Shown: piece by piece, positions 60,063 through 64,000 of the stretch
How positions within the stretch are numbered: position 1 is the stretch's first letter
Layout of the letters: each line of letters starts with the position of its first letter
Assembly (NCBI RefSeq): GCF_003993795.1
Contig: NZ_RWKV01000008.1
Location: forward strand, 992,001 to 1,056,000
Direction: 5' to 3'
DNA length: 64,000 nt
Source of the DNA: Aquabacter cavernae
GTDB taxonomy: Bacteria; Pseudomonadota; Alphaproteobacteria; Rhizobiales; Xanthobacteraceae
Position numbers and translations under genes: made by a program
Notes under the pieces: model-generated
Databases searched by the model: none
Seen by the model: only the letters and a program-made list of their open reading frames with translations
What the model was told of the DNA's origin: nothing

Positions 60063-60815
60063 TCAAAGCTTGGTGCGGTGGAAGAGCGCGCGCGGCACGG
60101 ACTTCACGATGGTCATGATGGGCCACCAGAACCACGGCGTGTAGAGCACCGCCCGGCCCTTCTCCAGGGCAGCGACGATATCGCCCGCCACCTGGTCCGG
60201 CGTCGCCCAGAGCGGGCCGCCCTGGGGCAGGTGCGCGGTCATCTTGGTGGCGACGAAACCGGGGCGGATGTCGAGCACCGTGACGCCCGCCGGGAACAGG
60301 CGGTGCCGCAGGCCCTCCAGGAAGGTCTGGCACCCGCCCTTGGCGGCGCCATAGGCATAATTGCTCTGCCGCCCGCGATCGCCCGCCACCGAGGTGATGA
60401 CGGCGATGGCGCCCGCGCGGGCCGTCTCGAACGGTGCGGCCAGCAGGTTGGCGAGAAGCACCGGGCTGACGAAATTCAGGTCCAGCGCCGCCTTGAGTGC
60501 CGCTGGATCGGCATTGAGCGCCGTCTGGTCCGGCAGGGAACCGTAGGCGACGAGCGCCACGTCGAGCCCGCCGAAGGCCGCGAAGGCATCGCGGCTCACC
60601 TGCGGAAGGGTGGAGAGGTCGGCGAAATCCGCATGGCGGATCTCCACGGCCGTGGCGCCGCGCACCTTCAGGTCGGCGGCCACCGTCTCCAGCGCCACCG
60701 CGTCGCGGGCGAACAGGACGAGGCGCGCGCCCTGCGCTGCGCTGCGCCGGGCATAGGCCACGGCGATATCGGAGGTGGCGCCGAAAATGGCGATCCGGGA
60801 CTGGCGGGCGCTCAT
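60063..60815 (-). CDS. DprE2-like short-chain reductase
   Basis: A 250-residue short-chain dehydrogenase: IAIFGATSDIAVAYARR at the cofactor site, VITSVAGDRG and YAYGAAKGGCQTFLEGLRHR with the YxxxK pair, and a hydrophobic C-terminus (FWWPIMTIVKSVPRALFHR) like that of mycobacterial DprE2. DprE2 reduces decaprenylphosphoryl-2-keto-ribose to the arabinose form with NADH. Its ATG overlaps the DprE1-like stop by four bases, supporting a paired epimerase. Confidence 0.88.
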   Translation of the reverse strand: MSARQSRIAIFGATSDIAVAYARRSAAQGARLVLFARDAVALETVAADLKVRGATAVEIRHADFADLSTLPQVSRDAFAAFGGLDVALVAYGSLPDQTALNADPAALKAALDLNFVSPVLLANLLAAPFETARAGAIAVITSVAGDRGRQSNYAYGAAKGGCQTFLEGLRHRLFPAGVTVLDIRPGFVATKMTAHLPQGGPLWATPDQVAGDIVAALEKGRAVLYTPWFWWPIMTIVKSVPRALFHRTKL

Positions 60816-62188
60816 GGGATGTCCTCCCTCACAATGCCCACGCGCCGCGCGAAGGCCGAGGTCATTGCCGGGTCGAGATGGGAACGGAACGCTTCCAGGC
60901 CGGGATAGCCCGCCGCGAAGCTGCGCGCCGACATGCAGAAGTCCTTGGCGGGATAGATGCGCCCGCCCGCTTCCACCACGATCGCCTCAAGGCGGGCGAG
61001 CAGCGTGGTGGTGGAGGCACCCCGGTTGGGGAAATCGAGGGCGAGGCTGATGCCGGGCATGGGGAAGGACAGGAGCCCCTCTGAGGCCACCTCGCCGAAC
61101 CGCTTCAGCACCACCAGCATGGAGCCCTGCCCGGAGGTGGCGATGGCGCCGAGAAGCGCGCCGGTCACGGCCTTGGCGTCCGCGGGCGGCACCACCGCCT
61201 GGAACTGGAAGAAACCCTTCGGCCCATAGAGCCGGTTCCAATGGTCGATGGCGTCCAAAGGAAAGAAGGCCGGCTCGTAGGCGCCCAGAGAGAGCTTGCG
61301 GCCGGAGGCGCCGAGCTTGCGCCAATAGAGCGCGTTGAACGCCCGCACGCTGAGGCCGTTCACCGCCGAGATAGGCGGGGCCAGCGGCACGCCGATGTGC
61401 GGATGGCGCGCCGGCGGCTGCGCCGCGACGCCGGCCACATGGCGCGAGCGGGAATAGATGCCGCGCCCCAGCGCGGTGCCCGTCGCAAGGCAATCGATCC
61501 AGGCGGCGGTGTATTCCCAGGTGCCCGTGCTTTCCGCGTCGAGATCGAAGAAGCGATCCAGATGATCGAAACGGATGTCTTCCGTCTCCACCCCGAGGCC
61601 GGGAACGCGGCGCAGGCGCAAGGTGGCGGAGAGGATGAGGCCGGTCAGGCCCAGCCCGCCGATGGTGGCGCGGAACAGGTCGGCATTCTCGCTGCGCGAA
61701 CAGGTGAGCACGCGCCCGTCGCTGCGCGCCAGTTCCAGCGCCTCCACATGGCAGCCGAAGCTGCCGAGACGATGGGCATTCTTGCCATGCACGTCATTGG
61801 CGATGGCGCCGCCCACGGTGATGAAGCGCGTGCCCGGCATGACCGGCAGCAGCCATCCCCCGCCATCCGCCTCCGGGCGCGCCGTGACGGCGAGGATGTC
61901 GGCGAGCGTCACGCCCGCCTCGCAGGTCATGAGGCCGGTCTCGGGATCGAAAGCGATGAAGCGGTCGAGGCCCCGCATGTCCAGGAGGCCGCCAAGGGGG
62001 TTCAGCCCCACGTCGCCATAGGACCGGCCGTTGCCATAGGGAACGACCCCGTTGGGAAACGGCTCCACCAGCGCCGCCGCCGCTTCGGCGCGGGCGGTGG
62101 GCAGGACCGCCTCGTGGGGTGCGCGCAGCACGCCGCCCCAGGAGGAATAGGTCTTGGAATAGGTTTTGCGATGCGCCGTCACAGCCAT
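60812..62188 (-). CDS. DprE1-like FAD-dependent oxidase
   Basis: A 458-residue vanillyl-alcohol-oxidase-type flavoenzyme. The FAD-binding N-terminus has PYGNGRSYGDVGLNP, PGTRFITVGGAIANDVHGKN and GLGLTGLILSATLRL. The C-terminal substrate domain ends in RIYPAKDFCMSARSF, whose lysine (Lys415) matches the essential Lys418 of M. tuberculosis DprE1. DprE1 oxidises decaprenylphosphoryl-ribose at C2. The mycobacterial drug-target cysteine (Cys387) is alanine here (Ala383). It overlaps the HAD-UbiA stop by ten bases and the DprE2-like start by four. Confidence 0.92.
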   Translation of the reverse strand: MAVTAHRKTYSKTYSSWGGVLRAPHEAVLPTARAEAAAALVEPFPNGVVPYGNGRSYGDVGLNPLGGLLDMRGLDRFIAFDPETGLMTCEAGVTLADILAVTARPEADGGGWLLPVMPGTRFITVGGAIANDVHGKNAHRLGSFGCHVEALELARSDGRVLTCSRSENADLFRATIGGLGLTGLILSATLRLRRVPGLGVETEDIRFDHLDRFFDLDAESTGTWEYTAAWIDCLATGTALGRGIYSRSRHVAGVAAQPPARHPHIGVPLAPPISAVNGLSVRAFNALYWRKLGASGRKLSLGAYEPAFFPLDAIDHWNRLYGPKGFFQFQAVVPPADAKAVTGALLGAIATSGQGSMLVVLKRFGEVASEGLLSFPMPGISLALDFPNRGASTTTLLARLEAIVVEAGGRIYPAKDFCMSARSFAAGYPGLEAFRSHLDPAMTSAFARRVGIVREDIP

Positions 62189-63615
62189 GCCATCAGCAGT
62201 ATCACGCAGCAGATGCCGCCCAGCACCCGCGAGAAGGAATCCCGGAGCGCGAAGACCACCGGGTCCTCATTCATGCGCCCATGGACGGTGAGGTGCCACA
62301 CCCGCAGGCTCCAGATGAGCACCGCCGGCATCATGGCCCAGAGCATTTCCGGCCGGTGATAGAGCCCGCTCGGATACTGCTCCTCGATCAGATAGAAGAC
62401 GAAAATGACGATGGCCGCGAAGCTGGAGGCGACGCCCGCCGCCAGCAGCAGCGGGAGGTCGCGCGCCGTATAGCCCCGCGAGACCACCCCGGCCCCGCCC
62501 GCCTGCACCACCCGGTTCAGCTCCGCATAGCGCTTCACCATGGCAAGGCCGAGGAAGAAGAACATGGAGAAGGTGAGCAGCCAGGGCGAGACGCCCGTGG
62601 GCAGAAGCATGCTGCCCGCCAGCACGCGGATGGTGAACAGCCCCGCCAGCACGAAGGTGTCGATGATGGGCTGGCGCTTCAGGAACAGCGAATAGACCAG
62701 CGTCACCACCAGATAGAGCAGCAGGACCGCGCTCGCGCCGATGGGCAGGAGTAAGGCGAGCGCGGCCGCGATGCCGAGCAGAATAGCGGCTGCCGCCGCG
62801 CCGTCGCGCGGCGCGATGAGCCCGGCCGCCAGCGGCCGGTAGCGCTTACGCGGATGCTGCCGGTCGGCCGACAGGTCGAGCAGGTCGTTGACCAGATAGG
62901 TGGCCGAGGCCAAGAGGCCAAAGGCCACGAACAGAACCAGGGCCTGTAGGACCGTCAGGCCCGTCGCATTGAAGAAGCCAAGAACCGGGGCCAGGAACAC
63001 CAGCACATTCTTGGCCCAATGCTGCACCCGAAGCGCATGGAGCCAGGTGCGCAAGCCGGGCCGCAGGACGGGAAAGCGGCGCTCCACCATCTTGCCTTTG
63101 GGCAGCATGCGCTCCAGGCGCGGCACCGGGCCCACCAGGACCACACGTTCCGCCTCGGCGAAGATGGGCAGGTCCACCGCCCCGTCGCCGGCATAGACGA
63201 AGCGCTCTCCCAGCACCGAGCGGATCAGCGCCAGCTTGCGCGGGCCGGACAGATTCACCCCGTCGCGCGAACCATAGGCCGCGTCGAACAGGCCGAGATG
63301 CGCGGCCACCGCCTCCGCGATGGACTGGTCGGCGGCACTGAACAGCACGATCCGACGCCCGCGCCGATGTTCGGCGCGCAGCCAGGAGAGCACTTCCTCA
63401 TTGTAGGGCAGAAGGGTCGCGTCGAAATCCACGCGCTCGGCGATGCTGCGCTTGAACTCGGCCTTGCCCGCGCGCAGCGGCTTCCAGAGGCCGACCACCT
63501 CGCGCACCGGCTGCTTCATATAGATGAGCACGCCCTCGTGCAGCGTGTCGGAAGGCGTCAGCGTTCCGTCGAGATCGACGGCCAAGGGAAGGTCGACGGC
63601 TGGTTCGTAAGACAC
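62179..63615 (-). CDS. HAD phosphatase fused to UbiA prenyl-phosphate phosphoribosyltransferase
   Basis: A 478-residue two-domain protein. Residues 1-175 are HAD-like with catalytic DLDGT (14-18), a VLFSAAD motif and YAGDGAVDLP as the acidic motif. Residues 195-478 are a UbiA transferase with about nine helices, NDLLDLSADRQHP (243-255) and RQPIIDTFVLAG. In mycobacteria the UbiA protein Rv3806c attaches phosphoribose to decaprenyl phosphate and a phosphatase then removes the 5-phosphate; this fusion could do both. GTG start. First gene of the cluster. Confidence 0.9.
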   Translation of the reverse strand: MSYEPAVDLPLAVDLDGTLTPSDTLHEGVLIYMKQPVREVVGLWKPLRAGKAEFKRSIAERVDFDATLLPYNEEVLSWLRAEHRRGRRIVLFSAADQSIAEAVAAHLGLFDAAYGSRDGVNLSGPRKLALIRSVLGERFVYAGDGAVDLPIFAEAERVVLVGPVPRLERMLPKGKMVERRFPVLRPGLRTWLHALRVQHWAKNVLVFLAPVLGFFNATGLTVLQALVLFVAFGLLASATYLVNDLLDLSADRQHPRKRYRPLAAGLIAPRDGAAAAAILLGIAAALALLLPIGASAVLLLYLVVTLVYSLFLKRQPIIDTFVLAGLFTIRVLAGSMLLPTGVSPWLLTFSMFFFLGLAMVKRYAELNRVVQAGGAGVVSRGYTARDLPLLLAAGVASSFAAIVIFVFYLIEEQYPSGLYHRPEMLWAMMPAVLIWSLRVWHLTVHGRMNEDPVVFALRDSFSRVLGGICCVILLMAWL

Positions 63616-63772
63616 TCTGTCAAATGCCCCGCGCTGCGCATTGTCCGCGAGGGCGGCTTATTGCACTGCGATGCCTGGAAGACAAGCGAGGCAGCCCATA
63701 TTCACCCGCCGGAGGGGAACATCCACATGCCGGGAAGGGTTGCTTCCATGCAACGACAAGAGGACAGGAAGC

Positions 63773-64000
63773 ATGTCCATGAGGCTTCCAGGCAAGGCCG
63801 CACGCTGTGTGCTGATAGCCCTTGCGCAGGCCGCGCCCCTGGCTCCGGCCTTCGCGCAGGCCGGAAATGACAGCCGTCCGCCCGAGGCGCCCGGCCCCAC
63901 CATACCGTCCACCCGGCCCGGGGAGACGCTGAGCGACAGCTTGAACCGCACCGACGGCGTCATTCCCCCACCGCGCGACACGGACCCCGCCATGACGCGC
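63773..64000 (+). CDS. Putative secreted Pro-rich protein, 3' truncated by window
   Basis: The frame starts with AGAGGACAGGAAG before the ATG (a second ATG lies two codons on) and is open to the window end, 76 codons. A signal peptide (CVLIALAQAAPLAPAFAQ) is followed by a Pro-rich mature part with LNRTDGVIPPPRDTDPAMTR. Short periplasmic proteins with this LNR-DGVI-PP pattern recur in Hyphomicrobiales; the function is unknown. It is divergent from the HAD-UbiA gene. Confidence 0.7.
   Translation, partial: MSMRLPGKAARCVLIALAQAAPLAPAFAQAGNDSRPPEAPGPTIPSTRPGETLSDSLNRTDGVIPPPRDTDPAMTR

Overview
The window is a GC-rich, gene-dense stretch of alphaproteobacterial core genome. Gene content and order point to a Hyphomicrobiales (Rhizobiales) member, most like the Xanthobacteraceae (Xanthobacter/Azorhizobium type). 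The evidence is tig-clpP-clpX-lon-hupB, pdhA-pdhB(lipoyl)-pdhC-lpdA, dusB-ntrB-ntrC-ntrY-ntrX-trkA-trkH-dat-hfq-hflX, fused ispDF, and a sigma-54 promoter before glnB-glnA. The family assignment is inference; nothing in the window names the species. I saw no rRNA, prophage, insertion sequence or CRISPR array.

Layout. 1-4.1 kb: 3' end of a chemotaxis receptor, a candidate structured small RNA, a secreted MVL-type lectin, palindromic repeats, tRNA-Asp, tRNA-Val and transaldolase. 4.1-11.3 kb: proteostasis block (hupB, lon, clpX, clpP, tig) and tRNA-Leu, with a heat-shock-type promoter before lon. 11.5-16.4 kb: a copper-ligand-less multicopper-oxidase-fold protein, NAD(P)HX repair enzyme, and glnB-glnA. 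16.5-22 kb: PhoX-like phosphatase, AzlCD exporter, folate genes pabB/pabC. 22-28.7 kb: the pyruvate dehydrogenase complex with a small membrane protein inside it, then ftsB. 28.8-44.8 kb: flavodoxin, hflX-hfq, D-amino-acid aminotransferase, Trk potassium uptake, and both nitrogen two-component systems with a PAS/GGDEF/EAL protein placed between them. 45-50 kb: ispDF, pncC, a small peptide gene and a NitT/TauT-type ABC transporter. 50-53 kb: infA, a DEAD-box helicase with a second heat-shock-type promoter, and a DedA protein.

53-63.6 kb is the most interesting region. A minus-strand run encodes a HAD-UbiA fusion, a DprE1-like flavoenzyme, a DprE2-like reductase, an epimerase/reductase, an FAD oxidoreductase, a polytopic GT-C-like protein and a GtrA protein. 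A second large polytopic protein converges on it. This matches the parts list of mycobacterial decaprenyl-phospho-arabinose synthesis and use (UbiA, DprE1, DprE2, GtrA, GT-C transferase), so a lipid-linked D-arabinose pathway is likely. The acceptor is unknown.

The nitrogen genes form one circuit: NtrB/NtrC drive sigma-54 promoters such as the one before glnB-glnA, and GlnB reports nitrogen status back to NtrB. Start codons were chosen from ribosome-binding sites and family N-termini. Many genes use GTG or TTG.
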